Shown piece after piece: positions 34,880 to 42,620 of a DNA stretch of 64,000 nucleotides. The notes beneath the pieces were generated by a model. That model had not been told where the DNA came from. It did not search any database and saw nothing but the letters and a program-made list of their open reading frames with translations. Positions within the stretch are counted from its first letter, which is position 1, and every line of letters starts with the position of its first letter. Source of the DNA: Flavobacteriales bacterium (lineage in GTDB: Bacteria; Bacteroidota; Bacteroidia; Flavobacteriales; Flavobacteriaceae); assembly GCA_027067965.1 (NCBI GenBank), contig JAMOUV010000004.1:95522-159521 (forward strand). The letters are read 5' to 3'. A program made the position numbers and the translations under genes.

Positions 34880-37825
34880 TTAATTTTTCACCACCTCCGC
34901 CAACAACACCGCCGGGTGCACGGCATCCTTATCCAACACGTCGTCGATTTGATGGCGGCAGCTGATGCCATTGGCGGCGATGACCGTGTCATTTCCGGCT
35001 TGGCGCAAGGCGGGGAACAATTTCAGTTCGCCGATTTTTAAGCTTAGGTCGTAATGCTCTTTTTCGTAACCGAAACTGCCGGCCATACCGCAACATCCGC
35101 TGTCCAATAACTCCACCGTGTAGCCGCGGGGAATGGACAGGATTTCGGCGGCGATTTTTTCATCGGCCAGGGCTTTGTGGTGGCAATGCACGTGCAGAAC
35201 GATATGTTTTTCCTTGTCCGTAAAATCATCCGCTGTGATGCGGCCGGCTTTATATTCGTTGTAAATGAATTCTTCAAACAGCAAACTGTTTTCGGCCAAG
35301 CGCTTGGCGGCTTCCTGTTGGTCATCGCGGGCGAGCCGTAAATATTCATCCCGGAAAGTCAGGATGGCTGAGGGCTCGATACCTATCAAAGGTGTTTGTT
35401 CGTTTACCAATCCGTCGAAATAGTCGATATTGTTGCGGGCAATTTTTTGAGCTTGTTTGAGGAAACCTTTGGAAATGTAGGCACGCCCGCTCTCGCGTCC
35501 CGTGACGGGCATTACCTCATAGCCGAGAGCTGTCAGCACTTTAACCACGGCTTGCGCAGTGGGGCTGTCCATGTAATCAACAAATTCATCGGCAAAAAGA
35601 TAGACGGTTTTCTTGGGCTCCCCTACCCGTTTTATTGTAGCGCTTTGATGTTCGAACCAAGTGCGGAAACTAACGCCGCTTAGTTTGGGCAATTTTCGTC
35701 GCGGTGCGATGCCTATCAGCCGTTTAATTAATCCGCCGGCTATGCTTACGCCCGCGTTGTAAAGGAAAGGCAGATGCGAAAACCACCGGTTGATGCGTCC
35801 CGAGTAGCCGAAAAAGCGGTTGCGTAGCGAATAGCCGTGGGTTTCCTGCCATTGGTAGAGGAATTCGGCTTTGAGCGTAGCGATGTCCACCGTGGACGGG
35901 CATTCGGTTTTGCAGGCCTTACACGAAAGGCACATACTGAGCGTTTCGTAGAGTTCTTCGTAATCGAAGGGGGTACCCGGGCGGTTTTGAGCATAATGTT
36001 GGGTAAGGAATTCGCGTAAGCCGTTGGCACGGGCACGGGTGGTGTATTTTTCTTCGCGCGTGGCTTGGTAGCTGGGACACATCACGCCGCCGGCTTCGGG
36101 CAGTTTGCGACAATCGGCCGAACCGTTGCATTTTTCGGCCGCCCGCAGGATGCCTCCTTCTTTGACAAATTTATAAAGCGTGGGAATTTCCGGTTCTCGG
36201 CGGTCTGGTTCGTAACGGAGGTTGCGGTCCATGGGCAGCGGATCCACAATTTTGCCGGGATTGAAAAGGTTGTCCGGATCGAACAGGTATTTGATTTCGC
36301 GCATGAGGGCATAATTCTTTTCGCCCACCACGCGGGGGATAAATTCCGAACGCACGATGCCGTCGCCGTGTTCACCGCTGAGCGAACCTTGGTAGTCGTG
36401 TACCAAATCGGCCACTTCGCTCACCAATTCGCGAAACAGCTGGACGTCCGAGGATTTTTTCAGGTTTAAAATGGGCCGCAAATGGATTTCGCCGGCGCCT
36501 GCATGGGCGAAATAGACCGGTTTTTTGCCTTTGGCTTGCATGATGCGGGTAAAATCCGCGATATAATCCGGCAGGTCGTGAATATCCACGGCCGTATCTT
36601 CGGTGCCAACCACGGCTTTGTCGTCGCCGGGCAGGTTGCCCAGGAGGCCCAGTCCCGCCTTGCGGAGTTCTTCGGCTTTGGCGGCTTCGGCGTCGTAGAG
36701 TTTGGGGAAGCCGTAGCCCAATCCCGCCGCGCGCAAGCGTTCGATCATTTCGTCCGCTTGGCGTTCCAAATCGTTCATGTCCTCACCGCGGAATTCCAGC
36801 ATAAGGATGGCTTGCGGGTCGCCTTGCAGGAAATCACGGTAATGCTTGAATTTAAGACTGTCTTTGGTGCAGTCGAGGATGGTTTTGTCCATTAATTCGC
36901 ATTGGTACAGGTCCGATTCCATGGCCGGCGCCACGGCGCGCATGCTTTCGATGATATCGCCGAAATGAGCAGCCACCATAAGGCGGCGCGAAGGCGGAAG
37001 CGGGTCCAAGGCGATTTTGATTTCCGTCCAGAAAAACAAGGTTCCTTCCGAGCCGGCCAAGAGTTTGGCCAAATTGAAATCATTGTCATAATCCGGCGAA
37101 AACAGGCGGTTATTGATCAAGGTTTCCAAGGCATAACCCGTATTACGGCGGTGAATGGTGGGCTTGGGCATATGGCGGCGGATTTCGTCTTGCACCGCCG
37201 GATCCGAAAAGGTATCGCGTATGTAACGGTAAATGGCCCGTTCGCGCGGGTTGTCGCTATTGATTTTGGCGTTAAAGCCGTCCTTGTCCAAGGGGCCGAA
37301 AACCGCCGAAGTTCCATCGGAAAAGAAACCGCGGATTTCGATGATTTTGTCCCGCGTTACGCCGTATTTAATGGAGGTACTTCCGGAGGAATTATTGCCC
37401 GTCATCCCGCCGATCATACAGCGGTTGGCCGTAGAGGTGTTGGGACTGAACCAAAGGCCGTATTCCCGCAAGGCATTATTGAGTTGGTCGCGGATTACGC
37501 CCGGTTGCACCACCGCGTAGCGCTCATCGGGATTGATTTCCAAAATCTTTGTCATGTATTTGGACACATCCACAATGATGCCTTTGCCCACCACCTGCCC
37601 GCCCAATGACGTGCCGGCCGTCCGGGGAATGAGGGGGATTTTGTTTTCGTTGGCGTATTGGATAAGCAGGCGGATATCGTCATCCTCCTTGGGATAAGCA
37701 ACCGCTTCGGGCAAGATGCGGTACACGGATGCATCGGTGGCATATATATGGCGTGTCAAATTGTCGTAATGCAATTCGCCCTTCAATTTTTGTTGTAGGG
37801 CAGCCAATTTATGATTAATGCGCAT
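34880..37825 (-). CDS. FAD-binding and Fe-S oxidoreductase (GlcD-GlcF-type fusion, D-lactate dehydrogenase-like)
   Basis: 981 residues. The N-terminal FAD-binding PCMH domain includes PRTAGTSLGGQVVGKG (about 60-76) and NSSGSTSIKYGV; the FAD-linked oxidase C-terminal domain ends with GEHGDGIVRSEF and LFDPDNLFNPGKI. Then an Fe-S region (MCPSYQAT; CLSCKACKTECP) and a CCG domain (HVHCHHKAL, SGCCGMAGSFG). This is the layout of membrane-associated D-lactate or 2-hydroxyacid dehydrogenases that pass electrons to quinone. No signal peptide. GC content is plainly higher than that of all neighbours, and repeats flank both sides, which suggests acquisition from elsewhere. Confidence 0.88.
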   Translation of the reverse strand: MRINHKLAALQQKLKGELHYDNLTRHIYATDASVYRILPEAVAYPKEDDDIRLLIQYANENKIPLIPRTAGTSLGGQVVGKGIIVDVSKYMTKILEINPDERYAVVQPGVIRDQLNNALREYGLWFSPNTSTANRCMIGGMTGNNSSGSTSIKYGVTRDKIIEIRGFFSDGTSAVFGPLDKDGFNAKINSDNPRERAIYRYIRDTFSDPAVQDEIRRHMPKPTIHRRNTGYALETLINNRLFSPDYDNDFNLAKLLAGSEGTLFFWTEIKIALDPLPPSRRLMVAAHFGDIIESMRAVAPAMESDLYQCELMDKTILDCTKDSLKFKHYRDFLQGDPQAILMLEFRGEDMNDLERQADEMIERLRAAGLGYGFPKLYDAEAAKAEELRKAGLGLLGNLPGDDKAVVGTEDTAVDIHDLPDYIADFTRIMQAKGKKPVYFAHAGAGEIHLRPILNLKKSSDVQLFRELVSEVADLVHDYQGSLSGEHGDGIVRSEFIPRVVGEKNYALMREIKYLFDPDNLFNPGKIVDPLPMDRNLRYEPDRREPEIPTLYKFVKEGGILRAAEKCNGSADCRKLPEAGGVMCPSYQATREEKYTTRARANGLREFLTQHYAQNRPGTPFDYEELYETLSMCLSCKACKTECPSTVDIATLKAEFLYQWQETHGYSLRNRFFGYSGRINRWFSHLPFLYNAGVSIAGGLIKRLIGIAPRRKLPKLSGVSFRTWFEHQSATIKRVGEPKKTVYLFADEFVDYMDSPTAQAVVKVLTALGYEVMPVTGRESGRAYISKGFLKQAQKIARNNIDYFDGLVNEQTPLIGIEPSAILTFRDEYLRLARDDQQEAAKRLAENSLLFEEFIYNEYKAGRITADDFTDKEKHIVLHVHCHHKALADEKIAAEILSIPRGYTVELLDSGCCGMAGSFGYEKEHYDLSLKIGELKLFPALRQAGNDTVIAANGISCRHQIDDVLDKDAVHPAVLLAEVVKN

Positions 37826-38230
37826 GGCGGGATGGTTTTATGAGGTGAATTTACATCTTTTTTTGGACACAGATGACGCAGATTAGGGTGGATATTTTAA
37901 ACACAGATGACGCAGATTAGCGCGGATAACGCAGATTTTGGAATACAGAAAGGGCGGATGGTAATAAATCACCCGTTTCGATTATTTCTATCCCGCCACC
38001 ATATTTCCGGATTACGGCGTATATACCGGCGGATGCGGTTTAATTCCCGTTTGTCGCGGATTTACCCTGTGAAATAATCGCCAAGGCGATTTGTCCTATA
38101 GATAATTTCACGGGGTAAATCCTATCGTGAAAACGGGAGGAAGGTATGCGATATTTTCCACGGTATTTTTCGGAAGGCATTTTATTTTGTTTGAAACGGT
38201 ATTTAAAAATATTTCCAAATTACAAATTTT
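37826..38230. repeat. Repeat block upstream of the FAD/Fe-S gene
   Basis: No ORF. Two exact 20-base copies of a direct repeat (ACACAGATGACGCAGATTAG) at 37867-37886 and 37901-37920, followed by a related GGATAACGCAGATT. Then a long imperfect palindrome: arms 38045-38075 and 38104-38137 share GGATTTACCC / GGGTAAATCC and TGTGAAAT / ATTTCACG, with an ATCGCCAAGGCGAT hairpin in the middle (38077-38090). The outer parts (GTATATACC, GGTATGCG) pair weakly, extending it to about 38000-38170. Confidence 0.7.
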
Positions 38231-38244
38231 GATAATTTTGTCTT

Positions 38245-38512
38245 ATGAATATATTACAATTCCATACCGAGCAAATTAAAAACCTGTGCCGTCGCCATAG
38301 CGTAGAAAAATTATACGCTTTCGGATCGGCGGTGAAGGGTAATTTTTCGGCCGTCAGCGATATTGATTTAATAGTCCGGTTTAAAGAAATGCCGGTGTAA
38401 CAATATGCAAACAATTATTTCGTTTTTCCATTTCTTTGGAAAATTCTATAATCGCCCCTCGGATTTATTGGAAAAGATAGGATCCCAAAAAGTGTGTATG
38501 ATAGTTTATTGA
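38245..38512 (+). pseudogene. Broken MNT-type nucleotidyltransferase
   Basis: The ATG at 38245 opens a 51-residue reading frame ending at TAA 38398-38400. It has the minimal nucleotidyltransferase core LYAFGSAVKGNFSAVSDIDLI (the G-S then D-x-D site). Past the stop, the same frame still reads QYANNYF, and after a shift the next frame reads FYNRPSDLLEK, both matching the expected continuation of intact MNT proteins. So a nonsense change (probably GAA to TAA) plus at least one frameshift have killed the gene. Intact relatives are often antitoxins of HEPN/MNT pairs; no HEPN gene is present. Confidence 0.75.
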
Positions 38513-38590
38513 TGCATTTCAAGATAATCTTTTTCTTAATAATTTTTCCATGCTTTACCCAATATTAAAAGATAAGTAAACAGCAATTTG

Positions 38591-39040
38591 TTACCTCCGG
38601 TACTTTTTAATATAATAAAAAGGCGACCCATTCATTTTTATTTCCATTTCCGTCTCGGATAATTTTAAAATTTCCCCCTGCACCAATTGCCCTCCGCTAG
38701 AACCACCGGTTGAATAAATGGTCAACTTGAGAATCATTGGATCACTACCTTCATCTATAGTATATGTACCATAATAAATTAAATGAGAACTATCTTCATA
38801 CATATAGAAATTATTACTAACCGTATATTCTTCCCGGTAATTTAAAGAATTGCTTGCTCTAAGATTACCTGAAGAATCATAAGTTTCAATGAGATAATAA
38901 TTCCATATACCACGAGAAATTAATTCTTTTGCAGTCGGTTCGAGGTTTCTTTCTTTCTCTATTTCCTTTTTCTTACATGAAGTTAAACTACTCGAGAAAA
39001 TAAATGCGAATAATACGAAGATTAAAAATTTTGTTTTCAT
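38591..39040 (-). CDS. Lipoprotein, lipocalin-like, function unknown
   Basis: 149 residues. MKTKFLIFVLFAFIFSSSLTSC is a lipoprotein signal with lipobox Cys22, followed by KKKEIEKE, a charged linker. The mature part is short, with alternating strands (YYLIETYDSSG, YTVSNNFYMYE, LIYYGTYTI, EMEIKMNGSPFYYIKKY), suggesting a small beta-barrel such as the lipocalin-like domains common in this phylum. Exact family not recognised. It stands alone between a pseudogene and the fucosidase gene. Confidence 0.65.
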   Translation of the reverse strand: MKTKFLIFVLFAFIFSSSLTSCKKKEIEKERNLEPTAKELISRGIWNYYLIETYDSSGNLRASNSLNYREEYTVSNNFYMYEDSSHLIYYGTYTIDEGSDPMILKLTIYSTGGSSGGQLVQGEILKLSETEMEIKMNGSPFYYIKKYRR

Positions 39041-39243
39041 GGCTTGGAGTTTTTGTGATAAAAGTTACGCAAATATTATACCAATTCCAATTAATATTTA
39101 CGTAAAAAATTATATTAATCGTTTTGTCCGTATATTTTTATAATTAAGAAAATTTCTCAAGAAAATTTTAATAAGATGAACTAAAATTTCTTAACTTTCA
39201 TAAGAATCATAATCCATAGTTGAAGCATTTTACCCCACCCCTC

Positions 39244-40719
39244 CTATTTGACCTTTGTTATCTTAAACACAATAGCATATTTTTCTTCGGGCGAAAAATT
39301 GAAATGAGGATTTTTTGGAAGGTAGATAATCAAATTTTCGGATTTGTTGCGCCATTTTAATTTTTCCGTTTGTCCTAAAATGCTAATTTGTGCACCGGGC
39401 GCTGCATTTACATTTTTTACGACCAATTTATTTTTCTTCAAAAGCGGAGTAATCACATAAAGTGTTTGTCCCTTTCGAGTAAAAAACAATTCTTTTCTGG
39501 CATGGCCCGGCTCGGGACGGAGTGTTTGCTTTAATATATATTCGCCACTCAAATAATGTGTATTTTTTTCATATTCACGTTTACCCTCGGACCATTGCAC
39601 CGGTGTTGTCCATACGGATGTGCCATATATGGCTTCACCGTTGGTTTTCAACCATTTACCCATTTGCAATAAACGTTCTTGCATGATAACGGGTATTTTT
39701 CCATGCCGGTCGGGACCAATGTCAAGCAGGAGGTTTCCGCCATGACTTACAATATCTATCAGCATTAATATCAGGGCTTGGGCGGAGTTATAATCATCAA
39801 TATCTTCGGCCCGGTTATAACCGAAAGAGAAGCCCATTCCACGACATTCTTCCCAAGGTTTATCAAACTCGGCCGAGGATTCATATTCCGTGGTAAAATA
39901 ACCGCCGTGTTTTCTTCGGGTATCCTTCCCCCACCGGTCGTTTATCACAATGCTATTTGCCACAGGCGATTCGTTAAATAACCATGCCAACAATTCCGGT
40001 GTGTGCCATTCTTGCGAAGTTAAATCCCATTCACCGTCCGCCCATATAATATCGGGTTTATAGCGTGTTATCAAATCTTTGAATTGCGGGAACATATGGG
40101 CGGTGATATATTTTTCCTTATCGCTAATCCATAACGGATGAAACCATTCGTATAAGGAATAATACAAACCGAATTTCATTCCTTTTTTTCTGACGGCCTT
40201 CCCCAATTCATCCACCAAATCGCGATGCGGACCCACATCCACACTGTTCCACGGAAAACCTCTATCACCGGCTTCTGCGCTATCCCAAAGACAATAACCG
40301 TCGTGATGTTTGGAAGTAAGAATAACATATTTTGCACCGGCGGCCCGGAAAAGTTCGGCCCATTTATCCGGATCGAATAATTCGGCTTTAAAAAGGGGCG
40401 CAAATTGATAGTAAGTAAAGTCCTTACCGTAGGTCTTAATATGATAATCATATACTTCGGTCCCTTTGAATTTTCCATTGCCGAAAACCACTTTGTTTTG
40501 CAACCAATATTGATACCATTCCGCATAGGTTCCTTTAGGGCTCCATGCCGGCACGGAATAGACACCCCAATGGATAAATATACCGAATTTGGCTTGACCG
40601 AACCATGGGGCTACCGGACGGGCATCAATAGATTCCCAAGCAGGTTCCAGCTTTCCGCCTTGTGCCGAAGCATTTAGCAAAACAAACCCCAAAATAAAAG
40701 AAATGAAAAATTTTTTCAT
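39244..40719 (-). CDS. Alpha-L-fucosidase (GH29)
   Basis: Exported exo-glycosidase releasing L-fucose. 491 residues with signal peptide MKKFFISFILGFVLLNASAQ. GH29 marks: WFGQAKFGIFIHWGVYSVPAW near the start, KYVILTSKHHDGYCLWDS (about 130-147), and PDIIWADGEWD, where the Asp of WADG is the likely nucleophile (near 230). A beta-sandwich C-terminus follows. No T9SS tail is seen, so it is probably periplasmic. It fits with the FucP-type transporter at the window start, although they are 38 kb apart. Confidence 0.93.
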   Translation of the reverse strand: MKKFFISFILGFVLLNASAQGGKLEPAWESIDARPVAPWFGQAKFGIFIHWGVYSVPAWSPKGTYAEWYQYWLQNKVVFGNGKFKGTEVYDYHIKTYGKDFTYYQFAPLFKAELFDPDKWAELFRAAGAKYVILTSKHHDGYCLWDSAEAGDRGFPWNSVDVGPHRDLVDELGKAVRKKGMKFGLYYSLYEWFHPLWISDKEKYITAHMFPQFKDLITRYKPDIIWADGEWDLTSQEWHTPELLAWLFNESPVANSIVINDRWGKDTRRKHGGYFTTEYESSAEFDKPWEECRGMGFSFGYNRAEDIDDYNSAQALILMLIDIVSHGGNLLLDIGPDRHGKIPVIMQERLLQMGKWLKTNGEAIYGTSVWTTPVQWSEGKREYEKNTHYLSGEYILKQTLRPEPGHARKELFFTRKGQTLYVITPLLKKNKLVVKNVNAAPGAQISILGQTEKLKWRNKSENLIIYLPKNPHFNFSPEEKYAIVFKITKVK

Positions 40720-41023
40720 GAAATAACGTTTAAAAACTTCCTTCTCTTTTCGACCCTCAAAATCAAATACCGGTTATTTTATTGAAAATAAAGTCCCTGC
40801 GAAATGTATGTTTTTCAAAATTAACAAAAATAAATGTCGTGCCGAAGTTCCATTATATGAAAAAACGGAATGTATGTCTTTTACTTCATTCGTTAAAACA
40901 TTTTACCCATAAAAAATATGTTTTTATACGAAACAAGAGATTTTTTTCGTTTTATGTAAAAGATTAAATTGCATTGGAAAATATATGCCGGCTAATTATG
41001 CTTTTCGGATTAAAAAAAATGGA
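40720..41023. other. Intergenic region, nothing recognised
   Basis: 304 AT-rich bases between divergent genes. It presumably contains both promoters, but no clear TAnnTTTG box stands out. The short word AATGTATGT occurs twice. Confidence 0.5.
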
Positions 41024-42007
41024 ATGACAACTGCCAGATATTTCTTGATTATACTTTTACCGCTCTTTATTTCCGGCTCATGCCTTAAGCTCGGCCCCAA
41101 AGAAAAGATTAACTACAAACAAGAAATGCGTGAATTCGTTCAAGAAATAAGCAACTATGCCAAGGGAATTAATCCGGATTTTGTTATTATCCCGCAAAAC
41201 GGCGTGGAATTAGTCAGCAAAACGGGTGAGATCGGCGGACAGCCGGCTACCGCCTATTTGGAAGCCATCGACGGTATCGGTCAGGAAGATTTGTTTTACG
41301 GCTACCATGCCGATGACGAACCTACGCCTGCGTCTGAAACCGATCGACTTATCTATTTTTTGGATTTGGCTAAAAATCACGGTCGCATAAAAATTTTGGT
41401 CACGGATTATTGTTCGACGCATGCAAAAATAGATGATTCCTATAGGAAAAATAATGCCAAATCATACATTTCCTTTGCGGCCGACCACAGGGAATTGGAT
41501 CACATTCCCACCTATCCCAACCCCATTTATCATGAAAATACCGGGTTAATAAGCCGCTTGCAGGAAGCCAAAAACTTTTTGTATCTCATTAATCCCGATA
41601 ATGAATTTCCCGACAAACAAACATTCATCCAAGCCGTCAGACATACTAATTATGACGTCTTGATCACGGACTTATTTTTTAACGGAGAACCGTTTAGTCC
41701 CTCTCAGGTTGAGGAGCTTCGAACAAAAGCCAATGGCGGAAAACGTCTATTGATTTGCTATATAAGCATCGGAGAAGCGGAAGATTACCGTTATTATTGG
41801 CAACCGGATTGGCGCGTCGGTCATCCTTCGTTTATCGTCAAGGAAAATCCCGATTGGGAAGGAAATTACATTGTCAAATATTGGGAAGATGCATGGAAAA
41901 ATATCATTTTCGGTCATGACGGATCCTATATAAAAAAAATTCTGGACGCCGGATTCGACGGGGCTTATTTGGACATCATCGATGCATTCGAGCAATTTGA
42001 AGATTAA
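41024..42007 (+). CDS. Lipoprotein glycoside hydrolase, GH114 / TM1410-like
   Basis: About 327 residues. The start is set at ATG 41024, giving a lipoprotein signal MTTARYFLIILLPLFISGSC; an ATG at 40985 would add 13 residues. The protein resembles the TM1410/MJ1477 group (endo-alpha-1,4-polygalactosaminidase-like TIM barrels): FVIIPQNGVELV, then LLICYISIGEAEDYRYYW in the middle and DAGFDGAYLDIIDAFEQF at the end, which carries conserved acidic residues. It probably cleaves an alpha-linked galactosamine-type polysaccharide. It ends near the usual C-terminus, so it looks complete, if slightly short. Confidence 0.75.
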   Translation: MTTARYFLIILLPLFISGSCLKLGPKEKINYKQEMREFVQEISNYAKGINPDFVIIPQNGVELVSKTGEIGGQPATAYLEAIDGIGQEDLFYGYHADDEPTPASETDRLIYFLDLAKNHGRIKILVTDYCSTHAKIDDSYRKNNAKSYISFAADHRELDHIPTYPNPIYHENTGLISRLQEAKNFLYLINPDNEFPDKQTFIQAVRHTNYDVLITDLFFNGEPFSPSQVEELRTKANGGKRLLICYISIGEAEDYRYYWQPDWRVGHPSFIVKENPDWEGNYIVKYWEDAWKNIIFGHDGSYIKKILDAGFDGAYLDIIDAFEQFED

Positions 42008-42070
42008 ATTTTCCGGTTTTATTCCACTCAGCTTATCCTTTTTTCCGTCATATTGGTATATTTTTTGTTT

Positions 42071-42078
42071 TATCTTTG
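42071..42078 (+). promoter_or_regulatory. -7 box upstream of the HExxH membrane protein
   Basis: TATCTTTG (TAnnTTTG) 21 bases before the ATG at 42100. Confidence 0.5.
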
Positions 42079-42099
42079 TCAAGCATCATTGTTTATTTC

Positions 42100-42447
42100 A
42101 TGATTATACTCCATTCACGCCGTTTGATTAAACTATTATCTTTAAACTTTGCTTCGGCTATGGCATTGTTTCCCTTCATCCTGATTAAACATGCTCATCT
42201 AAAAGAAAATCGAGCTTTGATAAATCACGAAAAAATTCATTTACGGCAACAATTGGAAATGTTGATCGTATTCTTTTATTTGTGGTATTTGCTTGAATTT
42301 TTATTCTTATTGATTAAATACAAAAATCATCGCGAAGCATATGAAAACATTTCATTTGAACGGGAAGCATATGCCCATGAACATGATTTGGGCTATTTAA
42401 AAAAGCGGCCTTTTTGGAATTTCAGAAAATATATTCAATTATTCTAA
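42100..42447 (+). CDS. Small membrane protein with HExxH motif
   Basis: 115 residues from ATG 42100; a TTG at 42076 inside the promoter is rejected. One hydrophobic segment at about 12-30, then NHEKIHLRQQLE (HExxH at 43-47), a second hydrophobic segment at about 54-72, and SFEREAYAHEHDL (82-97) with Glu and His that could be third metal ligands. I recall very similar uncharacterised proteins in other Bacteroidota. The build is that of a minimal gluzincin-like membrane protease, but activity is only inferred. Confidence 0.65.
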   Translation: MIILHSRRLIKLLSLNFASAMALFPFILIKHAHLKENRALINHEKIHLRQQLEMLIVFFYLWYLLEFLFLLIKYKNHREAYENISFEREAYAHEHDLGYLKKRPFWNFRKYIQLF

Positions 42448-42567
42448 TATTCTAATGAGGTTTGAAGAAAAACCATTCCGTTAAGATATGCATTCCCAAT
42501 CACCGGTCAATTATATAAAATTTTGAAAGAATACGGATTATAATTTTTTGATATTTTAGTTTAAAAA

Positions 42568-42603
42568 AACCGGGGCTGCCTAAAAGACAGCCCCGGTTCT
42601 ATT
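42568..42603. terminator. Terminator between convergent HExxH and S8 protease genes
   Basis: A perfect 11-bp GC-rich stem (AACCGGGGCTG / CAGCCCCGGTT), 9-base loop, A-rich before and T-rich after, so probably bidirectional. Confidence 0.85.
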
Positions 42604-42620
42604 TTACACGATATTATACG

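Noticed and set aside
36902..37609. A 235-codon plus-strand frame and several other long frames within the GC-rich FAD/Fe-S gene
   Set aside because: High GC lowers stop-codon frequency. The minus-strand gene has clear conserved motifs across its whole length, and the others have none.
37867..37920. The two exact 20-mers as the start of a CRISPR array
   Set aside because: Only two copies with a 14-base spacer, no further repeats, and no cas genes in the window.
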